Positions 43,661 to 51,453 of a stretch of 64,000 nt of DNA are shown in pieces. A program made the translations under genes and the position numbers. Origin of the DNA: Sphingomonas sp. PsM26 (lineage in GTDB: Bacteria > Pseudomonadota > Alphaproteobacteria > Sphingomonadales > Sphingomonadaceae); contig JARUXA010000005.1 of NCBI GenBank assembly GCA_030433805.1, forward strand, positions 62,001 to 126,000, written 5' to 3'. Within the stretch, counting starts at the first letter, position 1, and every line of letters begins with the position of its first letter. Under the pieces are notes generated by a model. That model ran no database searches, was not told where the DNA came from, and saw only the letters and a program-made list of their open reading frames with translations.

Positions 43661-45394
43661 TCAGAACAGACCATCGCAATCTACGACATCAGTCGTACCC
43701 TCGGTTGGGCCGTCCTGCCCGCTCGGACATGGAACAATCCTGCCATGGATCTGTCGCTCGCTGGACATCGTATAGGTGCGGCTGATCTCGTCAAAAACCC
43801 GGGACGCCTGCTCGGTCAATACTGCGTCCGTCTGCGCGTAGCGGGTTGCCCATTCTTCAAGACGGCCAATAATATCGAGCAGCGGGTCGGAAAAGACCGC
43901 TTCGCATTCGACCGCCCCGATCATTTCCGTGACGAGGTCACGGATCATTACGGCGTTCTGATCGAGTTCTGACATACCCTCCCGCGTCAACTGCGCACCA
44001 GCGCGGATGACGTTCAACGCCGCTTCGAGCGTACTGCCCTGAGACGTTTCGCCGTCTGGCTCCGAACTGATCGCGTCTGCGGCCGAGTTCAACCTCTCGA
44101 AGGCAGTGGCGACCGATCCCGAGACGGATTCCAGCGTCTTGACGAGGCCGCGGATCTCCGCGGCGATCCGGGCCAGTCCATCGCCCGCGCGCCCCATTCG
44201 GAACGAACGCAGGTCGGTATTCCACGCCATGATCTGGACGTCATTCGTGACGCGGTAGATCGTGGTCAACCGCTGGCCCAGGCGCTCGACCGTCACGGAT
44301 GCCTCAGCACCCAGCCGGGTCGAACGGATATCGGCGTCGCGCAAGCGCGCTGTAACGGAGTCCACCTCGGCAACACTCTGTTCGAGGACTTCGAGAAACG
44401 CTGCGTCACTCCCGCGTTCGGCAGCACCCTCGCCACTGAGCGACAGCATCGCGGCAAGTTGCGTGCCGATGCTCTGGAAGCTCGTGGCCAGCAGGCGCGA
44501 CTGGTGCTGGAAGTCCTGCGTTGCGTCGGCGACCTGCGCTGCCAAAAGCGACATTGCCCGACCCTGGAGGGCGGCTGCTGCGACCGGATCAGGCGCAATA
44601 TCAGGATCGGCAAGCGCTGCGTCGAGGATACGACAGGTCTGCGCGGCATGTTCAAGCCGCTGCCGCGTGATGTCGCCGATCTGCATTGCGCCATGCGACG
44701 CCGACAGTTTCGCCCGGATGTCACGCGCGACGGTGGCGATCTTGTCGGCGCGATCGGCCGTATCGATCTGGTTGTTCTGCAACCCGATCGCGTCCGCGGC
44801 CAGCTTGTCGGGGACATGCGGGCAAAGATGCGCGCATTCGGATGCCAGGACGCGATTGACCTCAACCACGCACGGGACGGTTGTCGCCAATTGCGCAACC
44901 TCCTTGCTGATCTGGTGCATTTCCCGCTCGCTGACGTCGAGCTTCGCAATCATCGCATCGGCGAAATCGGAATAGCCCTGTGCCCCCGCGGCAGCGACCT
45001 TAATGTTGCGGCCACAGATCTGCAAAAAATCGAGCGTCCGGTCGACGCGAAGCACTTCCTCCTGCACCGTGCTGGTCGCCTGCTGAATGATATCCAGCGA
45101 GCGCTGCCGGTCGGCCTGCACCACTGGCAATCGCGCGAGGCGATCGGCATTGCCCCGCATCGTTGCGATCGCACGATCGGCGGCTTCCCGGTCGAGCGCG
45201 TTGGTCACGTGGTCAAGACTGGCGATCAGCTTTTCGACGATGTCATACGCGTGTGCGAGCGAGTGCCCGGCATCGACGAAGCGCTTGTCGAGACCGCTTG
45301 CGACCAGGTCGAGTTCGGCTCCCAGCGCGTTCAAGGCTGGCCCGAACGCTGCTGCCACATCAGGCACCAACGCCTCCTGTTCGACCCATTCCAT
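43661..45394 (-). CDS. Coiled-coil protein of the chemotaxis operon, function unknown
   Basis: A 577-residue soluble, almost entirely helical protein with no signal or membrane segment. Long heptad stretches run at about 15-130 and 320-520, with a central 'CAHLCPHVPD' Cys/His cluster near residues 190-200. It has methyl-accepting-like composition (many A/E/Q/S) but lacks the conserved MCP hairpin tip (E-I-x-x-Q-T-x-L-L-A-L-N-A). It is the last gene of the che operon, 12 bases after cheB. It may be a scaffold, an antagonist of the receptor array, or a degenerate receptor. Confidence 0.55.
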   Translation of the reverse strand: MEWVEQEALVPDVAAAFGPALNALGAELDLVASGLDKRFVDAGHSLAHAYDIVEKLIASLDHVTNALDREAADRAIATMRGNADRLARLPVVQADRQRSLDIIQQATSTVQEEVLRVDRTLDFLQICGRNIKVAAAGAQGYSDFADAMIAKLDVSEREMHQISKEVAQLATTVPCVVEVNRVLASECAHLCPHVPDKLAADAIGLQNNQIDTADRADKIATVARDIRAKLSASHGAMQIGDITRQRLEHAAQTCRILDAALADPDIAPDPVAAAALQGRAMSLLAAQVADATQDFQHQSRLLATSFQSIGTQLAAMLSLSGEGAAERGSDAAFLEVLEQSVAEVDSVTARLRDADIRSTRLGAEASVTVERLGQRLTTIYRVTNDVQIMAWNTDLRSFRMGRAGDGLARIAAEIRGLVKTLESVSGSVATAFERLNSAADAISSEPDGETSQGSTLEAALNVIRAGAQLTREGMSELDQNAVMIRDLVTEMIGAVECEAVFSDPLLDIIGRLEEWATRYAQTDAVLTEQASRVFDEISRTYTMSSERQIHGRIVPCPSGQDGPTEGTTDVVDCDGLF

Positions 45395-45406
45395 CGTCCC
45401 AACCCC

Positions 45407-46492
45407 TTATTGTGTCGCGGCGTACAGGACGTCGCGCGCGATATGACCGAGCGGCAGCACCCGTTCCGCCGCGCCCAGCGCGATGGCTTCCTTGGGCATG
45501 CCGAAGACGATCGACGTCGCTTCATCCTGCGCAAAGGTGCGGGCGCCTGCCTGCTTCATCTCAAGAAGACCGCGCGCACCGTCATCGCCCATCCCGGTCA
45601 TGATGACCCCGAGAGCGTTGGACCCTGCCGCCGTCGCCGCCGACCGGAACAGCACGTCGACCGACGGCCGGTGCCGCGAAACCAGCGGTCCGTCGCGGAC
45701 CGTCACGAAGTAGCGCGTACCGCGTCGCTCGATCAGCATATGCTTGCCGCCTGGCGCGATGAGGACATGGCCCGGAAGCACGGGATCACCGTTCTCCGCC
45801 TCCTTTACGGTGACTTCGCACAGCGAGTTCAGGCGATTGGCAAACGCACGCGTAAAGTTTTCGGGCATGTGCTGGACCACCACGACCCCGGGCGCGGTGG
45901 CGGGGAGCGCCTCCAGCACCGTGCGCAGCGCTTCTGTCCCGCCGGTCGACGCGCCAAGGCACACGACCCGTTCGGTCTCGCGGGTCATGCCCCGGCCGCT
46001 GGGCGGCGGGAGGACCGCGTCTGCCGTCAGCTTCTGCTCGGGCGGCCCGGCCCGCCCGGCTCTCGCCGAACGCATGTTGACCCGCACCCTCGCCGCAGCC
46101 TTGATGACATCGCGGATCTGGAGGTTGTGATCGCTCAGATGCTCGGCCAGCCCGACGCGCGGTTTCAGGATCACGTCGACGGCCCCCGCTTCAAGGGCCT
46201 GCACCATGGTGTCCGAACCCTGTTCGGTCAGCGACGAGCACATCACCACCGGCAGCGGACATTGCGCCATCAGCTTGCGCAGGAAGGTGATGCCGTCCAT
46301 CCGCGGCATTTCCACGTCGAGCGTGATGACGTCGGGCACTTCCTCCTGGATGCGCTTGGCGGCACTGAAGGCGTCGGGGGCGGTCCCGATGACGACGATG
46401 TTGGGATCCTCCTCAAGGATCGTCTTCATCGCATGGCGTGCGACCGCCGAATCGTCGATGATGAGGACACGGATCTTTCCTTGACCAGCCAT
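45407..46492 (-). CDS. cheB: Chemotaxis protein-glutamate methylesterase
   Basis: A 361-residue two-domain enzyme. The receiver (1-125) has '[12 protein letters not shown]' and the phospho-acceptor Asp59 in '[13 protein letters not shown]'. The CheB methylesterase domain (about 170-360) has the catalytic Ser in '[11 protein letters not shown]', His in '[10 protein letters not shown]' and Asp in '[12 protein letters not shown]'. It demethylates receptor glutamates for adaptation, opposing CheR encoded next to it. Confidence 0.96.
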   Translation of the reverse strand: MAGQGKIRVLIIDDSAVARHAMKTILEEDPNIVVIGTAPDAFSAAKRIQEEVPDVITLDVEMPRMDGITFLRKLMAQCPLPVVMCSSLTEQGSDTMVQALEAGAVDVILKPRVGLAEHLSDHNLQIRDVIKAAARVRVNMRSARAGRAGPPEQKLTADAVLPPPSGRGMTRETERVVCLGASTGGTEALRTVLEALPATAPGVVVVQHMPENFTRAFANRLNSLCEVTVKEAENGDPVLPGHVLIAPGGKHMLIERRGTRYFVTVRDGPLVSRHRPSVDVLFRSAATAAGSNALGVIMTGMGDDGARGLLEMKQAGARTFAQDEATSIVFGMPKEAIALGAAERVLPLGHIARDVLYAATQ

Positions 46493-46495
46493 CGA

Positions 46496-47368
46496 TCAGC
46501 TCCGCTTGAAAACAGTGTTGGCGACCGGGACGAGCGGAACGTCGAGACCCGCGATCGATTCCGAATGCCCGAGGAACAGATAGCCGCCGGGCGCCAGGTT
46601 CCGGACGAGCTTCGACACGACATCGTGCTGGGTCTGCTTGTCGAAGTAGATGAGGACGTTGCGGCAGAAGATCAGGTGCATCGGCTCACCCACCGGATAT
46701 TTCTCGTCCATCAGGTTGAGGCGCGCGAAGGCAATCGCACGGCGCAGTTCGGGCACCACGCGGACTTCGCGTCGCGCCGGGTCGCGCGATTCCATCAGAT
46801 ACTTCCGGCGCAACGCCGCCGGGATCGGATCCGCCAGATCGGACGGATAGATGCCGAGCCGAGCCGTCTCGAGCACTTCGGTGTCGAGGTCGGTCGCTAG
46901 GATACTGTAGGTGAAGCCGCGTCGCGCGCTGGTGAACCCGTCGAGCAGCATCGCCATGGTATAGGGTTCGGGCCCGGTCGAGCAGGCGACACTCCACGCG
47001 CGGATCGTGCGCAGATAGTCCGCCTCGAACGTGGGGAGGGCGATGTCGCGCAGGAAATCGAAATGGACGGGTTCGCGGAAGAAGTCGGTCTTGTTGGTCG
47101 TCACCGCGTTGATCAGGTGACGCCCTTCCTCGTCGAGCGTGTTGCCCGTCAGGACGTGGCGGCAATAGGCGTCGAGCGTATCGAACCCCAGTGCGCGCTG
47201 ACGACGGCGCAGGCGGCCTTCCAGCATCGTCTTCTTGCTGACCGGCATCCGGATGCCGGCATAATCGAAGATGTAGTCGGCCAGGCTCGCGAAGTCGCGC
47301 AAGCTGATCTGGTCCATGCTGCTGGCGGACGGCTTCAGGGGCGGGGGGGCAAGGGACAAGGGAGCCAT
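46496..47368 (-). CDS. cheR: Chemotaxis protein methyltransferase
   Basis: A roughly 290-residue SAM-dependent methyltransferase. The N-terminal CheR_N helices ('FASLADYIFDYAGI') are followed by 'NKTDFFREPVHFDFL', the SAM site 'RAWSVACSTGPEPYTMAMLL' (usual GEEPY replaced by GPEPY), and 'LIFCRNVLIYFDKQTQ'. The start is uncertain: ATG 47368 gives a short Pro-rich lead, ATG 47317 gives a 273-residue form; neither has a strong ribosome site. It lies just upstream of cheB in the operon. Confidence 0.92.
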   Translation of the reverse strand: MAPLSLAPPPLKPSASSMDQISLRDFASLADYIFDYAGIRMPVSKKTMLEGRLRRRQRALGFDTLDAYCRHVLTGNTLDEEGRHLINAVTTNKTDFFREPVHFDFLRDIALPTFEADYLRTIRAWSVACSTGPEPYTMAMLLDGFTSARRGFTYSILATDLDTEVLETARLGIYPSDLADPIPAALRRKYLMESRDPARREVRVVPELRRAIAFARLNLMDEKYPVGEPMHLIFCRNVLIYFDKQTQHDVVSKLVRNLAPGGYLFLGHSESIAGLDVPLVPVANTVFKRS

Positions 47369-47435
47369 CTCCAGGGAGCGGATGGCCCCTCGCAAGACGG
47401 GACCATCGGGGTTTAGGTTCGGCGACCGGATCGCG

Positions 47436-47915
47436 TCACGCGGCGGCAGCGGCGACCAGCGCTGCGCTGTCGGCGCTGGAGAAGATCTGGGCGACATCGA
47501 CCAGCACGACGAAACCCTCGGCGCGCTTGACCACGCCGGCGATGTAGCGCGAGGGCCAGCGGATCCCGATGTCGGGCGCATCGCCGATGTGACGGCAATC
47601 GAACGTGCTGACCTCCAGCACGCGATCGACGACGAGCCCGAGCACGAGAATGCGCCCGTCGACCGGAACATCGACCACGAGGATCCGCGTGCTTGGGGTC
47701 GGTGCGACATGCGGCAGGCCGAGGCGCAGCCGCAGGTCGATCGTCGTTATGCCTTCGCCCCGCAGATCGGTCAGCCCCATCAGATAGTCGGGGCCGTTCG
47801 GAATGCGGAACGTCTCGCTCCAGTCGAGGATCTCGCGCACCAGCGCGACCGGCACCGCGAAGGTTTCCGCGCCCAGGCCGAAGGTCACGGCCTGGAGTTC
47901 GCCTGCGCCGGTCAT
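47436..47915 (-). CDS. cheW: CheW-type chemotaxis coupling protein
   Basis: A 159-residue SH3-like coupling protein linking the receptor to CheA. It has 'VTFGLGAETFAVPVALVREI' at the start, 'LMGLTDLRGEGITTIDLRLR' in the middle and 'GLVVDRVLEV' in the second subdomain, all family hallmarks. It is the second of two cheW genes in this operon, so the two may couple different receptors or compete for CheA. Confidence 0.9.
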   Translation of the reverse strand: MTGAGELQAVTFGLGAETFAVPVALVREILDWSETFRIPNGPDYLMGLTDLRGEGITTIDLRLRLGLPHVAPTPSTRILVVDVPVDGRILVLGLVVDRVLEVSTFDCRHIGDAPDIGIRWPSRYIAGVVKRAEGFVVLVDVAQIFSSADSAALVAAAAA

Positions 47916-47986
47916 GCCGGGAGCCTTGCGGAAGGCGTGTCGGCCAAGCGTCGTTCGACAAGAGCGTTCATAGCGGCCCTTCCAGC

Positions 47987-48508
47987 CTAGAGTAGTGCGG
48001 GGGCGAGGACGGCGGGTGCGCCCCGACCGCCCAGCAGCGGGTCAAAGATCTTTGCGATATTGGCGAGGACGATCACGCCCTGCGGCGTGCGCACCAGCTC
48101 GCGGATGTAATCGCGACGCCAGCGCAGGCCGACCGTGGGCGGGGTTTCGCTTGCGTCGCGGTGCAGCGTCGCCACTTCGTGAACCTTGTCGGTGCGGATG
48201 CCGATTTGGGTCTGGATGCCGTCTACGTCGAGTTCGACAACCACGATGCGGCTGTCCATCGTCGACTCCGCCGAGGGCAGGCCGAATGCGAGCCGAAGGT
48301 CGGCGATCGGAATGATCTTGCCCCGGAAGTTGGCGACGCTGGCGACCAGTCGGTCCGCGCCGGGAACGACCGTTTCGGGCAGCAGGTCGAGGATCTCGCG
48401 GACGAGCACCGCCTCGACCGCGAATTTTTCGGTCTGCAGATCGAACGTCAGCACTTCAAGCCGACCATCCTCGTCCCATTGGGTTTGCGATGTTTCTTCC
48501 ATGGTCAT
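47987..48508 (-). CDS. cheW: CheW-type chemotaxis coupling protein (second copy)
   Basis: A 173-residue CheW protein with 'LTFDLQTEKFAVEAVLVREI', 'VASVANFRGKIIPIADLRLA' and 'IGIRTDKVHEVATL'. Its ATG (48508) overlaps the cheA stop by ATGA, so it is made in step with the kinase. It differs from the other cheW at many surface positions, so they are not recent duplicates. Confidence 0.9.
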   Translation of the reverse strand: MTMEETSQTQWDEDGRLEVLTFDLQTEKFAVEAVLVREILDLLPETVVPGADRLVASVANFRGKIIPIADLRLAFGLPSAESTMDSRIVVVELDVDGIQTQIGIRTDKVHEVATLHRDASETPPTVGLRWRRDYIRELVRTPQGVIVLANIAKIFDPLLGGRGAPAVLAPALL

Positions 48509-50529
48509 CCGACGGCGCGAAGCCGCTCCTCCTGATGCTGGCCAAGCGCGACGAGCTGGACGACGTCGAGGATCAATGCGACCCCGCCGTCGCCGAGGAT
48601 GGTCGCACCGGCGAAGGTCGGGACGTTGCAATGCACCGGCGACATCGGTTTGATCACCGTCTGGTGGCTGCCGATGATCTGATCGACCACCAGCCCGACC
48701 CGCTCGGTGCCGGTCGCGATGATGACGATCTTCTGGTGCAGGCTCGGCTTTGTGCCCGTGGCGAACATCTCACGCAGCCGGACGAACGGCACGAGCCGAT
48801 CGCGCAGCGTGATGAAGCTGCGACCGCGCGACCGCAGGTCTTCCTCCAAACTGAGCTCGATACATTCCTCGACCACGCCGAGCGGGATCACATATCGCCC
48901 GTCGCCGACACGGATCAGCAAGCCGTCGATGATCGCAAGAGTGAGCGGGATGCGGAGCGAAACAGTCGACCCCTGGCCAAGCACGCTCGCCACCTCGATC
49001 GTGCCGCGCAGGCTCTCGATCGTGCGTTTGACGACGTCCATGCCGACACCGCGACCGGACAGGCTGGTGATCTGCTGCGCGGTCGAGAAACCCGGATGGA
49101 AGATCATCTGGAGCAGTTCCTGGTCGGTCACGACCTGCCCGGGCTGGATCAACCCGTGCGACTCCGCCTTCGCCCGAACGCGCTCCCGGTCGATCCCGTG
49201 TCCGTCGTCGCGAATGGTGATGACGACCTCGCCCCCTTCCTGATGCGCCGACAGGCGCACCTGCCCGGCGGCGGGCTTTCCGGCGGCGACGCGCTGCTCG
49301 GGATGTTCAACCCCGTGATCGCAAGCGTTGCGGATCAGGTGGATCAGCGGATCGGCCAGCCGCTCGACGACGGTCTTGTCGACTTCGGTGGTTTCACCAT
49401 CGGTCGACAGCTCGATCGTCTTGCCGGTATCGCGCGCAATGTCATGGACGAGGCGGCGGAAGCGCCCGAACAGCGTCGCGACCGGGACCATCCGGAGGAC
49501 CATCACCGTATCGCGCAATTCGCTCGCCAGCCGCTCGATTTCCTCTGAGATCGAGTGGAGCGCGACGTCCGCCGCGCTGCCGCCGCTGCTGTGCGCAAGT
49601 TGCGACAGGCGGCTCTGCACGATGACGAGTTCGCCGACACGGTCCATCAACAGGTCCAGGCGTTCGGCCGGCACCCGGACGCTCTCGCCATTCTTGGGCG
49701 CGCCACGACCGGTCGGGGCCGCCGCCGGCTCGCGTTCCGGCCCCGCGGTCGTATCGACCGGCGCGGTTGCGGGCGTGGGCGCGGGAGCGGGGGCGGGCGA
49801 AAAAGAAAGCGGGGGCGGGGCAGGCGCGTCCTGCGCGTCGTCACCGGACTCACCGTCGAGCTGCTCGATCTGCAGATTCATGTCGTCGAGCACGAAGATG
49901 AAGACGTCCTCGATATCGCTCCTGGACATCGCGCCGCGCAGTTCTACGTCCCAGCCGATGGCGCACTCGGTCGGTACCAGGTCGGCCAGCAACGGGATCT
50001 GATCGGTCCGGGCGACGATCCGGCATTCGCCCAGTGTGCGCAGCTCGTCGAGCAGCGCGAGCGGGTTGATGCCGTTCTGCATCGCCTCCGGCGGCAGTCG
50101 AAGCGACAGGCGCCATTGCTGGATCGCGGGTGCAGGTGCCTCGGTCGGGGCCGGGGCCCCATCGAGCGCCGCTTGCAGCTTCGTGAGGATCGCCTGGCCT
50201 TCTGCGTCGCAGGCGGCACCGTCGCCTTCGATCAACGCGCGCATATGATCCTGCGCCGACAGGATCACCGCAATCAGTTGCGGCGTCGCCGGCGTGAGGC
50301 CCTTGCGCACGCGATCGAATGCGGTCTCGCAATGATGCGTGAAGCTAGCCAGCGCATCGAACCCGAACATCGCGCCCGAGCCCTTGAGCGTGTGCAGGCC
50401 GCGGAAAACGGCATCGATCAGCTCGTGATCGTCCAGCTTATGCCCAAGGTCGAGCAAGCCTTGCTCGACCTGCTCGAGCAACTCGCCCGCTTCGACGCGG
50501 AACGCGGCGACGGGATCGTTATGGCTCAC
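48505..50529 (-). CDS. cheA: Chemotaxis histidine kinase
   Basis: A 674-residue kinase with the domain order HPt (phospho-His46 in 'FRGLHTLKGSG'), a P2-like region (150-250), an Ala/Pro-rich linker (about 255-305), the dimerisation helix ('DLLMDRVGELVIVQSRL'), a HATPase core ('HLIRNACDHGVEHPEQR', 'VITIRDDGHGID', 'FSTAQQITSLSGRGVGMDVV') and a C-terminal CheW-like domain. It begins at GTG 50529, which overlaps the cheY stop (GTGA). Confidence 0.95.
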   Translation of the reverse strand: MSHNDPVAAFRVEAGELLEQVEQGLLDLGHKLDDHELIDAVFRGLHTLKGSGAMFGFDALASFTHHCETAFDRVRKGLTPATPQLIAVILSAQDHMRALIEGDGAACDAEGQAILTKLQAALDGAPAPTEAPAPAIQQWRLSLRLPPEAMQNGINPLALLDELRTLGECRIVARTDQIPLLADLVPTECAIGWDVELRGAMSRSDIEDVFIFVLDDMNLQIEQLDGESGDDAQDAPAPPPLSFSPAPAPAPTPATAPVDTTAGPEREPAAAPTGRGAPKNGESVRVPAERLDLLMDRVGELVIVQSRLSQLAHSSGGSAADVALHSISEEIERLASELRDTVMVLRMVPVATLFGRFRRLVHDIARDTGKTIELSTDGETTEVDKTVVERLADPLIHLIRNACDHGVEHPEQRVAAGKPAAGQVRLSAHQEGGEVVITIRDDGHGIDRERVRAKAESHGLIQPGQVVTDQELLQMIFHPGFSTAQQITSLSGRGVGMDVVKRTIESLRGTIEVASVLGQGSTVSLRIPLTLAIIDGLLIRVGDGRYVIPLGVVEECIELSLEEDLRSRGRSFITLRDRLVPFVRLREMFATGTKPSLHQKIVIIATGTERVGLVVDQIIGSHQTVIKPMSPVHCNVPTFAGATILGDGGVALILDVVQLVALGQHQEERLRAVG

Positions 50530-50894
50530 CGCCCGAGGACCTTGCGGACGACCTTGATCAGCTGATCGGGGACGAACGGCTTGACCAGCCAGCCGGTCGC
50601 GCCTGCCGCCTTGGCCTGCTGCTTCATAGCGTCCTCGGACTCGGTCGTCAGGAACAGGATCGGCGTGCCGCATTGTGCCGGGCTCTTGCGCAGCGTGCGG
50701 ATCATCGTCAGCCCGTCCATGTTGGGCATGTTGAGATCGGTGATGATCATATCGAACTTGCTGCCATTGGCCTTGCTCAGGCCCTGTGCGCCGTCGGCAG
50801 CTTCGGTGACGGCATAGCCGGCCCCGGTCAGTGCCATACGGATGGCCATCCGCACGCTGTTGGAATCATCGACGATGAGAATGGATGCGGTCAT
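50526..50894 (-). CDS. cheY: CheY-like response regulator
   Basis: A 122-residue single receiver domain. It has the acidic pair in 'ILIVDDSNSV' (Asp9/Asp10), the phosphorylated Asp53 in 'MIITDLNMPNMDG', the conserved Thr in 'LFLTTESED' and Lys in 'WLVKPFVPD'. CheA phosphorylates it. Whether it acts on a flagellar motor or on another output is not known, because no motility genes are in the window. It overlaps the STAS gene by ATGA. Confidence 0.92.
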   Translation of the reverse strand: MTASILIVDDSNSVRMAIRMALTGAGYAVTEAADGAQGLSKANGSKFDMIITDLNMPNMDGLTMIRTLRKSPAQCGTPILFLTTESEDAMKQQAKAAGATGWLVKPFVPDQLIKVVRKVLGR

Positions 50895-51202
50895 TGCGGC
50901 AGGTCTCCATGAAACCAGAACATTTGATCTGCTGGGGCGATATCGGTGAGGAAGCCGGCGCGCTCGAGCAGTGCGGCCACTGCGTCGCTTGCGGGACGGG
51001 CGAGGCGCAGGCCCTTTCCGTCCCGCTCGGCCTGATGGCGGGCGGCGCAGACGAGCTGCAGGAAACTGACGTCGGCGTCTGCAACCTCGCTCACATCGAG
51101 TTCGACGGTGTCGTTTTGCTCGAGGTGCGCGGCGAGTTCGGCAGCGAACGGGGACACCGTCGCCGTCGTGACGATTGCCGGTACTAGGACCATCTGCGTC
51201 AT
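50891..51202 (-). CDS. STAS-domain protein of the chemotaxis operon
   Basis: A 103-residue STAS protein ('NDTVELDVSEVADADVSFLQ', 'DGKGLRLARPASDAVAALLE'). In anti-sigma-factor antagonists a Ser is phosphorylated between strand and helix 2; the matching site here reads 'DADVSFLQLV', where Ser is one position after the usual one, so it might be a non-phosphorylated variant. ATG 51202 is chosen because GAGGGAAA precedes it by 5 bases. It is first in the cheY-cheA-cheW run, as seen in other alpha/beta-proteobacterial che operons. Confidence 0.8.
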   Translation of the reverse strand: MTQMVLVPAIVTTATVSPFAAELAAHLEQNDTVELDVSEVADADVSFLQLVCAARHQAERDGKGLRLARPASDAVAALLERAGFLTDIAPADQMFWFHGDLPQ

Positions 51203-51406
51203 GCTTTCCCTCTTCTTGGCCATGCGGCGGCTTGTCTCTTCCGAACCTTGGAAGTCTTGGTTTACCTTATAGAGAAGGAGGACACGTCCGATCTCGGACT
51301 GGCGTTTATTTTTGAAAACCGGAACGCGGATGCGGGTCAGGCGACGGCGTTGGTCGGCGCGACCCGCGGTCGTCCGAAACGATCGGTGCTGGTGCCGAAC
51401 GCCAAA

Positions 51407-51442
51407 GGCGAGACAGGCCACCACGCGGTGGCCTGTCTCGCC
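51407..51442 (-). terminator. Strong hairpin after the chemoreceptor gene
   Basis: GGCGAGACAGGCCACC (51407-51422) and its exact complement (51427-51442) form a perfect 16-bp stem with the 4-base loop ACGC. On the transcribed strand the stem starts 12 bases after the receptor stop and is followed by TTTGGCG. It should end or attenuate the receptor transcript, separating it from the downstream che genes. The rest of 51203-51453 holds the STAS ribosome site and no other gene. Confidence 0.75.
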
Positions 51443-51453
51443 GGTGTCGCCTG

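Noticed and set aside
44459..46900. 813-codon open frame on the plus strand opposite cheB/cheR and the coiled-coil gene
   Set aside because: It is antisense to three well-supported genes, has R/D/H-rich composition with no family likeness, and arises from high-GC codon bias.
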